Assembly: GCF_014493765.1 (NCBI RefSeq)
Contig: NZ_JACTVJ010000001.1
Coordinates: 1-64,000 of the forward strand
From: Streptomyces polyasparticus
GTDB lineage: Bacteria; Actinomycetota; Actinomycetes; Streptomycetales; Streptomycetaceae
Reading direction: 5' to 3'
DNA length: 64,000 nucleotides
The notes under the pieces were generated by a model. The model made no database searches. It was not told the DNA's origin and saw nothing but the letters and a program-made list of their open reading frames with translations. Each line of letters starts with the position of its first letter. Position 1 is the first letter of the stretch. A program made the translations under genes and the position numbers. Positions 48,845 to 56,744 of this stretch are shown here, piece after piece.

Positions 48845-48900
48845 GGGACCTCCCGGGCGGAGTGTGGCCGATGGAGCGGTGGTCCCGAGCGTCGTGCGCA

Positions 48901-48917
48901 ATTGACTATTAGTCAAT
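48901..48917. promoter_or_regulatory. Perfect 17-bp palindrome, probable TetR operator
   Basis: ATTGACTATTAGTCAAT is fully symmetric around the central T. It lies about 57 bp upstream of the small minus-strand gene and matches the imperfect site at 44654-44670 over the core TTGACTATTA(G/T)TCAA. It is likely bound by the TetR protein encoded at 44.0-44.7 kb. Confidence 0.75.
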
Positions 48918-49128
48918 AGTGGTCGCCCAAGGGGCCTGCGGACCAGGGGTGTTGGGGCCTGGCGGGAGTCCCCGCGCAAAGTACGAGGTTTCACCGAGCG
49001 GTACTGCGCGATGGCCGCACGGTCGATCGAGCTGCCGGACCGCGGGGCGGGGGAGCCCGATGTCCTGATGCGGCACGCGGTGGCCGACCTGGAGGACTCG
49101 CCCCCCGGACGGCGAGCGGCACGTACGG

Positions 49129-49368
49129 ATGGCGCATCTGCGGCTCACCGGCGAACAGTTCGCCGAGCTCGGGGCGCGGCTGCAGGCGCTGGCGGACGAG
49201 TACCGCGAGCTGTCCGACCCGTCGCTGCCGGACACGTCGCTCGTCTTCGCTCTGTTCCGGCCGGCGCAGGGCGGGCAGGGCGAACGGGCCGCGCAGGGCA
49301 TGCAGGGCGAGCAGGCCAGGCAGGGCGAGCAGACCGGACAGGGCGTGCAGACCGGACAGGTCCAGTAG
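49129..49368 (+). pseudogene. 3' remnant of a helix-turn-helix regulator
   Basis: 79 codons from ATG 49129: MAHLRLTGEQFAELGARLQALADEY, then RELSDPSLPDTSLVFALFRP, which read like the C-terminal part of Streptomyces ArsR-type regulators, followed by a low-complexity tail of Gln-Gly repeats (GEQARQGEQTGQG). The upstream half continues only after a shift of one base near 49100, so the gene is probably broken. The repeats at the end (GGGCAGGGCGA-type) show slippage. Confidence 0.4.
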
Positions 49369-49385
49369 GCCGAGAGGGACGCCAA

Positions 49386-50339
49386 GTGCGTTTGGGCATA
49401 AGGAGGTTGCCGCCCGGATTCGGCCGGCTGTGGACCGCACAGACCATCTCCTCGCTCGGCGACGGCGTGATCCATGCGGCACTGCCCCTGATCGCCCTGA
49501 CGCTGACGCGGGACCCGATGGCACTCGCCGTCGTCACGGCCGCGGGCACCCTGCCGTGGCTGCTCTTCGGCGTGCTCGGCGGTGCGCTGGTGGACCGCTG
49601 GGACCGCCGGCGCACGATGTGGGTCGAGGACACGGCACGTGCGGCGCTGCTCGCCGTCCTCGGACTGGCCGCCGCCCCGAATCCGTACGCGGCCGGTCTC
49701 GCGCTCGCCGTCTGCGGGGCCGGCATGGGCGCCACGATGGTGCTCGGCCGCTCGCTGCGGCAGGCGATCGTCCCGGCCCGCCTCATCGGCCGGGTCACCT
49801 CCACCTCCCGGATGCTGGCCATGTGTGCCGCCCCCTTCGGCGCCTTCCTCGGCGGCTGGCCGGCCACGCGGTACGACGTCCGCACCCCGCTGTACGCCGC
49901 CGCGGCCCTCCTCCTCGCGATGACCGCCATCACGGCGTCCCTGACCAGCAACCGCCGGGTCGAGGCGGCACTGCGCGCGGCCGCCTCGGCCGAGGACGAG
50001 GATCTGCCGGATCCCTCGGATCGTCCGGATCTCTTGGGTCACCCGAACCACTCGGACCACTCGGGCTACTCGCGCCACCCGGACCATCCGGACCATCCGG
50101 ACCACTCGGACCACCCGGATGGTCCGGTGGCCAAGGAGCGCGCCCGGGACGGTGCATTCGACGCGCTGCGACAGTGCATCCCTGACCGTCGCGACCGCCA
50201 ACTGGCCTGCTGTGTACGGGACTTGGTGGCCAGGCCTGGAGTGGCACGGCAGTCCGTCCCCGACGTCCGCCGGCCCGTCATCGGCCCCAGAGGAACCAGC
50301 CGGATCCCGCCCCTTAGGGGTGCCCGGGTGTTTCCCTGA
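49386..50339 (+). pseudogene. MFS transporter with large internal deletion and repetitive tail
   Basis: 317 residues if read from GTG 49386 (GAGAGGGA upstream). The N-terminus is a normal MFS start: FGRLWTAQTISSLGDGV, TLPWLLFGVLGGALVDRWDRRRTMWVEDTARAALLAVLGL. After TM3-4 it jumps to a sequence normally found in the second half, GRSLRQAIVPARLIGRVTSTSRMLAMCAAPFGAFLGG. Only about 190 residues of the usual 400 remain, giving about six membrane helices. The tail is a His/Pro/Asp-rich repeat coded by 9-bp units. I regard it as a decayed transporter, though a small six-helix protein might still be made. Confidence 0.6.
50053..50124. repeat. 9-bp minisatellite, eight units
   Basis: Eight degenerate copies of CGGACCAYC (CGGACCACT, CGGACCATC, CGGACCACC and variants). 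In frame they encode S-D-H and P-D-H tripeptides. The neighbouring 49.98-50.05 kb has further related units (CCGGATCTC, CGGATCTCT), so the array is probably longer and older. Confidence 0.75.
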
Positions 50340-50410
50340 CCTTCACGGCGGACTTGTTAAATCCGCCGTGTTACGTGTCAGGTTCTTCTTACAGGTGTCA
50401 TGCGGGTGTC

Positions 50411-51088
50411 ATGGGTGACGAGAGGACGGTGAGAGGCATCGGTGAGTGGAGCGGGACGTGGCCGTATCTCCTGATCGTGCTGACCGTGGTGCCTCCGCTG
50501 GTGCCGAACTCGTGGCTCCTGATGACCGCGGGCGCCCTGTCGGCCACAGGCCGGCTCCACCTGCCGGCCGTACTCCTGGTGGCGGTGTGCAGTGCGGTCC
50601 TCGGTGACCTGCTGATCTACGGCAGCGCCCGGCGCTTCGGCGGCGGCCTGGTCCGGCTGCTCAACCGCGGCCCCCGGCGGCGGCTTGCGCTGGAGTGGGC
50701 GGCGGCCCGGATCGAGCGCTACGGGATCCCGTTCATGATCGCGGCACGTTTCGCCCCGAGCGGGCGCACCGTCGGCATGTCGGCCGCGGGCCTGGTGCGC
50801 TTCCCGTCGCGCCGCATGCTGTGCGCTTCGGGCGCCGCCGAGTCGGTGTGGGTCGCGTACACCGTGGGCCTCGGCTACTTCGGCGGCGCGGCGGCCGGGG
50901 AGGGCCCGCTGGGCGTACTGATCGGCCTGGCGATCTCGGGGACGGTGGGCGCTTTGCTGGCCACCGCGCGCTGGGTGATGCGACGCCGCGGCGGCGCGGC
51001 GGCGTCCCGCGTGGTGACCTGCGGCGAGACGCTGCGCGCGGACGCGGCGCTGCAGGCCGGACCGAAGGCGGGCGCCCGGGCGGACTGA
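50411..51088 (+). CDS. DedA/VTT-domain membrane protein
   Basis: 225 residues from ATG 50411. Hydrophobic segments (LLIVLTVVPPLVPNSWLLMTAGAL, AVLLVAVCSAVLGDLLIYGSARRFG) and the DedA core RYGIPFMIAARFAPSGRTVGMSAAGLVRF, with its conserved Arg-Phe and Gly, then AESVWVAYTVGLGYFGG. DedA/VTT proteins are linked to lipid flipping and envelope stress. It stands alone. The ribosome site is not convincing, so the start may be off by a few codons. Confidence 0.85.
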   Translation: MGDERTVRGIGEWSGTWPYLLIVLTVVPPLVPNSWLLMTAGALSATGRLHLPAVLLVAVCSAVLGDLLIYGSARRFGGGLVRLLNRGPRRRLALEWAAARIERYGIPFMIAARFAPSGRTVGMSAAGLVRFPSRRMLCASGAAESVWVAYTVGLGYFGGAAAGEGPLGVLIGLAISGTVGALLATARWVMRRRGGAAASRVVTCGETLRADAALQAGPKAGARAD

Positions 51089-51187
51089 TACTCCGCACGC
51101 GACGTCCCGGCTTGTGCTCCTCGTAGCGGCCTGGGCCCTCGACCCGGCAGGTGCCCCTCTTCGCCGACTGTGCCCTTCGGGCGGCCC

Positions 51188-51829
51188 TCAGCCCAAGCTG
51201 ACCGAACGCGAGGCGATGTGGAGGCGGATGCCCTCGTCGGTGAGGGTGACTCCGGTGATGTCGGCCTGGAAGGGGCCGCTCGAGAGGGTGACCATCTGCG
51301 GGGGTGCGCCCTCGGTCTCCGGCGTGAGCACCAAGTCCGGGCCCTGGCCGGTCAGTCGGGCGATCACATGCTGCCCGCCCGTGGTGACGCGGACCCGGTT
51401 CGCGCCGCCCGTCACGGCGGCGATCTCGATCTCGCCCTGCTCGGAGTACTGGCGCTGCAGCGCCTGCGCGAGCGCCTCGTAGGGGACGACCGCCTCGCCG
51501 TCGATGCTGTCGGCCACCGCGCTCGACATGCCCTCGACGCGTACGCCGTGGGCGGTCAGCGTGGCGCTCGGCAGGGTCAGGGCGGAGGAGCCCGTGGGGT
51601 CCGCGGTGTCCTTCACGGTGATGTCGATCTCGTCGAACTCACCGGCCGCGGCCTGCGTCAGAAAGGGGAAGCCGAGGATGTCCACGTCCACGCCGCCCTG
51701 CTGTCCGGGGAGCCGTTCCTCGACTTGGCCCGCGGCGAGGTTCTCGGCTATCTGCTCGGCCGCCAGATCGGCGCCCAGCGCCAGGGCGGACAGAACGCCG
51801 AGGGTGATGAGAGGCGTGCGCAGGCGCAT
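51188..51829 (-). CDS. DUF2993 (LmeA-like) lipid-binding protein
   Basis: 213 residues with a short signal or anchor (RTPLITLGVLSALALGADLAAE). The family pattern is visible: QIAENLAAGQVEERL, GGVDVDILGFPFLTQAAAGEFDEIDITV, TLTAHGVRVEG, and GPFQADITGVTLTDEGIRLHIASRSVSL. LmeA of mycobacteria binds phospholipids and affects mannan elongation; other members are common secreted proteins of actinomycetes. Convergent with the DedA gene (99 bp between stops). Start ATG 51829 with GGAAGGAAC upstream. Confidence 0.85.
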   Translation of the reverse strand: MRLRTPLITLGVLSALALGADLAAEQIAENLAAGQVEERLPGQQGGVDVDILGFPFLTQAAAGEFDEIDITVKDTADPTGSSALTLPSATLTAHGVRVEGMSSAVADSIDGEAVVPYEALAQALQRQYSEQGEIEIAAVTGGANRVRVTTGGQHVIARLTGQGPDLVLTPETEGAPPQMVTLSSGPFQADITGVTLTDEGIRLHIASRSVSLG

Positions 51830-52049
51830 GGGGCGGGTTCCTTCCCGAAGACGAGTGCCTTGTCTTGCACGTCGCCCGCGGGCAGGCGGATGGAGTGCCG
51901 GGGAGGTCGCTCATGCGGCTGCCTCGGCTGGTCGACAGGGCGGGGGAGCGGATCATAGCCTACCGATATCCGGAATCGAAACTCCGGCATACGGAAGATC
52001 TTTGCGCGTACTCGGCGGGGCGCCGGTCCGGCGCCGGCCCGGCGCCGGG

Positions 52050-52523
52050 GTGATCCATGATCCGGCCCATGGACCTCGCCCGGATACTGCGGAGCGCCTC
52101 GCCGCTGCCGCACAGGAGTTGGCTTTCGGCCGCAGCCGGGAGTGGTGCCGGTTGCGGGGTGGGGAGGCGCGGGCCGGTGTCATCCGGGCCGAGCTGACCC
52201 TGTGTCCCGCAGGGGAGGCGTTCCGGCGGACGCCGGTGCCGGGCGCCGGCGTGCTGCGGCCGATGTGGGACATCGGCGCCGGCGGGGCGCGCGAGCTGGA
52301 TATCGCCCGGCTGTGGGTCGAGCACGCCGCCGAACTCGCCCCTGGCGCGACGGCGACGGTGCGGCTCCTGCCGCTCACCGCCGCGCGCTGGCGGCAGCTC
52401 GCGCCGGGCGACCGGATCACGCTGTACGAGACGGCGGAGGCCGGCGGGACGGGGGTGGTCGTGGAGGTGCGGCCGCCGGAGACGATCGCCCTCCCGAGGC
52501 GCGTCCGAGTCGTGATTGAGTAG
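52050..52523 (+). CDS. Hypothetical protein with beta-barrel-like C-terminus
   Basis: 157 residues from GTG 52050; strong GC3 bias supports coding. The second half (WDIGAGGARELDIARLWVEHAAELAPGATATVRLLPLTAARWRQLAPGDRITLYE, then GTGVVVEVRPPE) resembles small EF-Tu domain-2-like barrels that occur in stand-alone Streptomyces proteins. No signal peptide. A 220-bp gap lies before it, in which I see nothing definite. Its role is unknown. Confidence 0.6.
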   Translation: MIHDPAHGPRPDTAERLAAAAQELAFGRSREWCRLRGGEARAGVIRAELTLCPAGEAFRRTPVPGAGVLRPMWDIGAGGARELDIARLWVEHAAELAPGATATVRLLPLTAARWRQLAPGDRITLYETAEAGGTGVVVEVRPPETIALPRRVRVVIE

Positions 52524-52632
52524 GCGGCGGCCATGCCTGAACAGCGCGCGGCGACCAGGCCCGAACCGGCCCGCAGTTGAAGCGAATTGACCCGAAACCG
52601 AACCGAACTGTCCCGAACGAAGAGGAGCCCCC

Positions 52633-53358
52633 ATGCCCGAGTCGGCCGCGAGGCGTCAGGCCCGCAATTCCGCCGCCTTCTGGGCCGCGACCGCCGAGTC
52701 ACGCGGCCACGAGGTCGTACGGCGCCGCGGGTTTCTCGCCGCGGTCGGCGACGAGCGCGCCGGGACCCGGTTCCTGCTGCAGGAACCGGACCTCGACGCG
52801 GACGAGCTCGCGGAGCTGACCGGGCTGGCGCGGGGCGCGAGCGGTCCGGTGGATGCCGAGGATCCGTTCAGTGCCACCGACCTCGGCCACCTGGGGATGC
52901 GCAACTGGCAGATGCCGGTGATGGTGCGCGAGCCGGGACCCGTGGCCGCGCCGGCGATGGAGGTCGTCCGGGTGCACAAGCCCCAGGAGCTGCAGGACGC
53001 CGAGCGGATGGTGATCGGCGGCTTCGGCCTCGGCCGCTTCGAGCCGTACCGGCCCGGGGAGATGTTTCCCGACGCGCTCCTCGAACAGCCGGGCGTGGAC
53101 GTGTTCCTCGCCGTCCTCGACGGTGAGCCCGCCGGTGCCTGCGTCACCGTCGTCGACGAAGGGATCGGCAGCCACTACTGGGTGGGCACGCCGGACACCT
53201 TCCGCTCCCGCGGTGTCGGGCGGGCCGTCATGCTCGGCTCGCTCGCGCCCCTGGCGGACCTGCGGGTGACCCTCACCGCCTCGAAGCTCGGACGTCCGCT
53301 GTACGAGTCGCTCGGCTACACCGCGCTCGCCGAGTCGACCTGGTGGGCTTCGAACTGA
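52633..53358 (+). CDS. GNAT-family N-acetyltransferase
   Basis: 241 residues from ATG 52633, with GAGGAG 6 bases upstream. The GNAT domain is in the second half: VFLAVLDGEPAGACVTVV, then the acetyl-CoA loop FRSRGVGRAVMLGSLAP and YESLGYTALAESTWW. The N-terminal half (GMRNWQMPVMVREPGP) is an extra domain common in Streptomyces relatives. The substrate is not predictable. A single gene without obvious partners. Confidence 0.85.
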   Translation: MPESAARRQARNSAAFWAATAESRGHEVVRRRGFLAAVGDERAGTRFLLQEPDLDADELAELTGLARGASGPVDAEDPFSATDLGHLGMRNWQMPVMVREPGPVAAPAMEVVRVHKPQELQDAERMVIGGFGLGRFEPYRPGEMFPDALLEQPGVDVFLAVLDGEPAGACVTVVDEGIGSHYWVGTPDTFRSRGVGRAVMLGSLAPLADLRVTLTASKLGRPLYESLGYTALAESTWWASN

Positions 53359-53465
53359 CGGCAACGACCTTGTCAGCGGCGTGAGTTGAGCCGTACCGAA
53401 CTGTTCTCCCGGTCGTACGTTCCGGGCCGTATCCGTCTTGGCATGCCCGCGCTAGCTTGCGCGCC

Positions 53466-54746
53466 ATGAACCCCCACCACGCGCACGGATGCGCTCACGA
53501 CCACGATCACCCGGCCGACCCCGCCGTCCCGTACGGCCATGTCGATCACCAGCACGGCGGGCTCGGCAGACGCGCCGTGCTGGCCTCCGCCGGCGGCCTG
53601 CTCATGCTCGCCGCCATGCCCGGCAGCGCGCGGGCCGCCCACGCCACCCAGGCCGGCTCCGCGCTGCCGCTGCTCGCGGCCTCGCGCACCTCGAAGCTGA
53701 CGCAGGGCACGACGCTCGTCCACGCCGATATGCACAACCACACCGTGATGTCCGACGGTGACGGCTCCGCGCAGGCCGCGTTCGGGTCCATGCGCGAGGC
53801 CGGGCTCGACGTCGCGGCGCTCACGGACCACGCGACGCTGTTCGCGATCGACGGCCTGAGCTCCGGCGAGTGGAGCACCCAGGGCCAGCTCGCGGACGCG
53901 GCCAACGACCCCGGGCAGTTCACCGCGATCCGCGGCTTCGAGTGGTCGAGCCCGCTCGAAGGCCATATCAACGTCTGGAACACCGGCGACTTCGCCGACC
54001 TGCTCCGCGCCGCCGGACCCGGCAACCTCTACAACTGGCTGGCCGCACGGCCCGCGGGCCTCGGCAGCTTCAACCACCCCGGGCGCGAGCCCGGCCGGTT
54101 CAACGAGTTCGCCTTCAAGGCCTCGGTGCTCCAGCAGATGGTCGGCCTGGAGATGTTCAACCGCACCGACGACTACCTCTTCGAGGGCTGGTCGTCCGGC
54201 AAGGCGTCGCCGCTGGTCGTCTGCCTCAACTCCGGCTGGCGGCCCGGCCTCACGGGCGTCACCGACGAGCACGGCACCACCTGGGGCTTCCACGAGGGCA
54301 AGGGGCGCAGCGGTCTGTGGGTCACCGAGAACACCCGGGCCGGGGTGTTCGAGGCGATGCGCGCCCGGCGCTCCTTCGCCACGCGGGTCTCCGGCCTGCG
54401 GGTGGACGCCACGGCCAACGGCGTACGGATGGGCGGCACGCTGCCGGTCACCTCCGGCGACGTGCGCTTCCTCGTCGACATCGACCGCGGCCCCGACTGG
54501 GACGGCAAGCCGCTGCGGGCCCAGGTGCTGCGCCCCGGCACCAAGGCCCCGACGGTGGTCGACGTCGTGGACACGGTGAACGGCGCGGTCGCCGACCTCA
54601 CCGTCCCGCTGAACGCCGCCGACGGGAACTGGGTCGTCCTGCGCGTCTCCGACCCGTCCGTCGCCAACGGCACCCCGGGTCCCGCGGGCCACGCCTGCAA
54701 CGACTTCGGCGTCGCGTACACCAGCCCGTGGTGGCTGGGAGCCTGA
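53466..54746 (+). CDS. Tat-exported PHP-type metallohydrolase (CehA/McbA-like)
   Basis: 426 residues from ATG 53466. The N-terminus has His-rich stretches (HHAHGCAHDHDH, YGHVDHQH) and a Tat signal GLGRRAVLASAGGLLMLAAMP. The PHP domain shows HADMHNHTVMSDGDGS, ALTDHA, and AIRGFEWSSPLEGHINVWN, with FNHPG later; these His/Asp residues bind two or three metals. A C-terminal beta domain follows. Family members cleave phosphoesters or carbamates; the substrate here is unknown. The His-rich N-terminus could hold metal, but it precedes the signal and may be removed. Confidence 0.85.
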   Translation: MNPHHAHGCAHDHDHPADPAVPYGHVDHQHGGLGRRAVLASAGGLLMLAAMPGSARAAHATQAGSALPLLAASRTSKLTQGTTLVHADMHNHTVMSDGDGSAQAAFGSMREAGLDVAALTDHATLFAIDGLSSGEWSTQGQLADAANDPGQFTAIRGFEWSSPLEGHINVWNTGDFADLLRAAGPGNLYNWLAARPAGLGSFNHPGREPGRFNEFAFKASVLQQMVGLEMFNRTDDYLFEGWSSGKASPLVVCLNSGWRPGLTGVTDEHGTTWGFHEGKGRSGLWVTENTRAGVFEAMRARRSFATRVSGLRVDATANGVRMGGTLPVTSGDVRFLVDIDRGPDWDGKPLRAQVLRPGTKAPTVVDVVDTVNGAVADLTVPLNAADGNWVVLRVSDPSVANGTPGPAGHACNDFGVAYTSPWWLGA

Positions 54747-54762
54747 CCGGCCGGCATCGCTC

Positions 54763-54822
54763 GGCGGGCGCCCGTCATACGGTGCCTCGTACTAGGCGGG
54801 CGCCCGTCATACGGTGCCTCGT
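54763..54822. repeat. 28-bp direct repeat, two copies
   Basis: The 28 bases at 54763-54790 recur exactly at 54795-54822, 4 bp apart; the core is CCCGTCATACGGTGCCTCGT. It lies in the gap between the convergent PHP and SARP genes and includes CG-rich half-dyads (GGCGGGCGCCCG). Probably a slippage product; it may act in termination. Confidence 0.85.
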
Positions 54823-54892
54823 GCTCCGCGGGGGCGTCACCCGGCGCCCCCGCACTCCCCACCCGGCGCCCCGCACTCCTCACCGGCGCCCG

Positions 54893-55687
54893 TCACACCG
54901 AGCCCAGCGCCCCCCGTCGCAGCATCCGCGGATGGACGGGACCGTCGCGCAGGATCGCGTCCTGGAGGTCCTTCAGCTCGCGGGTCAGATCCAGGCCGAG
55001 CCGGGCAGCGAGCCGTGTGCGGGCCGAGGAGAGCACATGCAGGGCGTCCGCGCGGCGGCCGCATGCGTAGAGGGTGGCGGCGCGGAAGGCGAGCAGGGTC
55101 TCGTGCTCGGGGTGGGCCTCGGTGAGGCGGGCCAGCTCGGCGGCGAGCGGCCAGTAGTTGCCGATATCGAACTCGGCCGCCACATGCAGGAGTTGAGCCG
55201 TCAGATGCAGCTCCTCGAAGGCCGCGCCGACTCCGCGCCGTATGCGGTCGGAGGCCACATCCTCCAGGACGGGCCCCCGCCACTCCGCCAGGGCCAGCGA
55301 GGCGAGGCGCGAGATCTCCTGCGGGGTGGTGGCACCGCGCGCCCGGTCGACGAGGCGCGTGAACCGGTGCAGGTCGACCAGCTCGGGATCGCCGGTCAGG
55401 GTGTACGTGGAGCCGCTGCGCAACAGCTGTACGGAGCCGTCGCCGCCCCGGCGCAGGCTGGCCCGTAATCGGCAGACGTCCACGTACAAGTCGGCCCGTG
55501 GACGCGGGCGTTCGCCTTCCTCGGACAGTAGATCGGTCAGCCGGTCCATCGGCAGCGGCCGCCCCATCTCCACCAGGAGCAGGCCGAGCAGCAGCCTTTC
55601 GCGGCGGCGGCCGATGGCCGCGGGGCGTCCGTCGACGGTCCATTCGACGGTGCCGAGCACCCGGAAACGAGACCCCGTGGCAAGCAT
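54893..55687 (-). CDS. SARP-family (BTAD) transcriptional activator
   Basis: 264 residues. An OmpR-like winged helix occupies about 5-100 (FRVLGTVEWTVDGRPAAIGRRRERLLLGLLLVEMGRPLPMDRL, DLYVDVCRLRASL), followed by the bacterial transcriptional activation domain at about 105-250 (DLHRFTRLVDRAR, LTAQLLHVAAEFDIGNYWPLAAELARLTEAHP, RADALHVLSSARTRLAARLGLD). The length is that of a minimal SARP. SARPs are pathway-specific activators of secondary metabolism. It is divergent from the redox/peptide genes, with heptamer repeats between, so it probably switches on that locus. Confidence 0.9.
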   Translation of the reverse strand: MLATGSRFRVLGTVEWTVDGRPAAIGRRRERLLLGLLLVEMGRPLPMDRLTDLLSEEGERPRPRADLYVDVCRLRASLRRGGDGSVQLLRSGSTYTLTGDPELVDLHRFTRLVDRARGATTPQEISRLASLALAEWRGPVLEDVASDRIRRGVGAAFEELHLTAQLLHVAAEFDIGNYWPLAAELARLTEAHPEHETLLAFRAATLYACGRRADALHVLSSARTRLAARLGLDLTRELKDLQDAILRDGPVHPRMLRRGALGSV

Positions 55688-55717
55688 GGCGGCATCATGC
55701 GCACCTCGTCATGTTCC

Positions 55718-55735
55718 TGGCAAGATCTTGGCATT
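55718..55735 (+). promoter_or_regulatory. SARP-type direct heptamer repeat
   Basis: TGGCAAG (55718-55724) and TGGCATT (55729-55735) are spaced 11 bp start to start, the helical spacing that SARP proteins use. They lie 72-89 bp before the TTG start of the first redox gene, in the divergent gap with the SARP gene. This is a natural position for activator binding next to the promoter. Confidence 0.55.
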
Positions 55736-55806
55736 CTTGCGACAGGCACCACCTTTCACACTGATCCCTCCTGCATCTGCGCCCATCCGCGCCAGGGGGT
55801 CGGAAC

Positions 55807-56340
55807 TTGCCTTACGTCATCACGGGTCTCGTGCTCGTCGCCGCCGTCGCCGCGCTCAACACCGTCCTGCTCGTCGTCATCCTGCGCCGCTGGCAGGAGC
55901 TCGAAGCCGTCCGCCGCCGTGACGGTTTCGCGGGCCAGGGGCCTCAACCGGGCGATCGGCTCCCGGAGTTCACGTCCACCGCGGTCAGCGGCCGCACCCT
56001 GAGCGAGAGCGACCTCCGCTCCGGTGAGCTGCTGCTCGGTGTCTTCTCGCACGACTGCCCGTCCTGTACGGACAGCCTCCCGGACTTCGCCGAACAAGCG
56101 GGGCGCGCCCGTGCGGCGGGCGGCCGGGCCGTGGCCCTCGTGATGGGGGAGGAGGCCGGCGACAGCGCACTGACCGGCCAACTGGACGGCATCGCGGACG
56201 AGATCGTGGTGCACCCGGAGGCGGCGCCGTTGTTCCGCGCGCTGCAGGTGCCCGCGTTCCCCACGATCCTGCGCTACCGGGACGGTGTGGTCACCGCCCC
56301 CTTCGCCGCCGACCGTGAACCGGTGCCGGCGGCCTCCTGA
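55807..56340 (+). CDS. Membrane-anchored thioredoxin-like protein (MauD/TlpA type), CPSC
   Basis: 177 residues from TTG 55807, with AGGGGG upstream. One N-terminal membrane helix (ITGLVLVAAVAALNTVLLVVILRRW) anchors a thioredoxin-like domain outside the cell: PGDRLPEFTSTAVSG, LLLGVFSHDCPSCTDSLPDF with the CPSC active site, and cis-Pro region VPAFPTILRY. MauD in methylamine utilisation has this layout and helps form disulfides in a Cys-rich subunit. The gene ends 73 bp before the Cys-rich peptide gene. It is likely the oxidant or isomerase of that peptide. Confidence 0.85.
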   Translation: MPYVITGLVLVAAVAALNTVLLVVILRRWQELEAVRRRDGFAGQGPQPGDRLPEFTSTAVSGRTLSESDLRSGELLLGVFSHDCPSCTDSLPDFAEQAGRARAAGGRAVALVMGEEAGDSALTGQLDGIADEIVVHPEAAPLFRALQVPAFPTILRYRDGVVTAPFAADREPVPAAS

Positions 56341-56413
56341 ACCCCGGTGCGGCCGCGGATCGCGGCCGCACCGCGGAGTACGCACATCCCCAACCCACAG
56401 GAAGAGGAGAACC

Positions 56414-56593
56414 ATGCGCACACTCAAGGCCGGCGCCGGCCGACTGATCGAGCGGATCCTCCCGAAGGCGGAGGCCGAGGCGGGCTGCCCGCCGGACTGC
56501 TGGACCGAGTGGTCCACCAGCGCCCAGCGCTGTCGCCGCTGCTGCTACACGGCGGCGTGCGGCGTGAGCTGCGGCAGCTGGAGCTACTGCTGA
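56414..56593 (+). CDS. Cys-rich precursor-like peptide (59 residues, eight Cys)
   Basis: 59 residues from ATG 56414, with AGGAAGAGGAG 8 bases upstream. An amphipathic, Cys-free N-terminal part (MRTLKAGAGRLIERILPKAE) reaches an AEAEA stretch at 19-23; then comes a Cys-dense part from Gly24 with cysteines at 25, 29, 40, 43, 44, 49, 53 and 59, ending in the last residue. Two Trp and several Tyr/Ser lie between. The leader-like/core-like split, short length, and flanking redox, export and peptidase genes suggest a ribosomal peptide with up to four disulfides. The A-x-A at 19-21 or 21-23 could be the S26 cleavage site. I recognise no known family. Confidence 0.75.
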   Translation: MRTLKAGAGRLIERILPKAEAEAGCPPDCWTEWSTSAQRCRRCCYTAACGVSCGSWSYC

Positions 56594-56744
56594 CACCCGC
56601 GGGGCGGGCCGCGTGCGGCCCGCCCCGTTCCCGCCGGCTGTCCACGGTCGCCTCCCTGACCGTCGCGGTCTCCTCGCCGTCCCGGCCCGCCCGCCGTTCC
56701 GGTCCGCCTGCCCTCGGTCGCCGTCCACCCCTCCGGAGTGCCTC

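Larger units (their letters stand above)
48845..49385. other. Gene-poor stretch with operator and decayed regulator remnant
   Basis: 541 bp with no clearly intact gene. It holds the palindrome at 48901-48917 and, on the plus strand, two reading frames that look like pieces of one regulator: RGFTERYCAMAARSIELPD, then GEPDVLMRHAVADLED, and after a one-base shift PDGERHVRMAHLRLTGEQFAEL. This suggests an ArsR/HTH-type gene with a frameshift. Confidence 0.45.

Noticed and set aside
50053-50124. CRISPR-like or regulatory array
   Set aside because: 9-bp degenerate direct repeats with no spacers; simple minisatellite.
56414-56593. Class I-IV lanthipeptide or thiopeptide precursor
   Set aside because: No LanB/C/M/KC, YcaO or dehydratase gene nearby, and few Ser/Thr relative to Cys; a disulfide-rich peptide fits the redox genes better.
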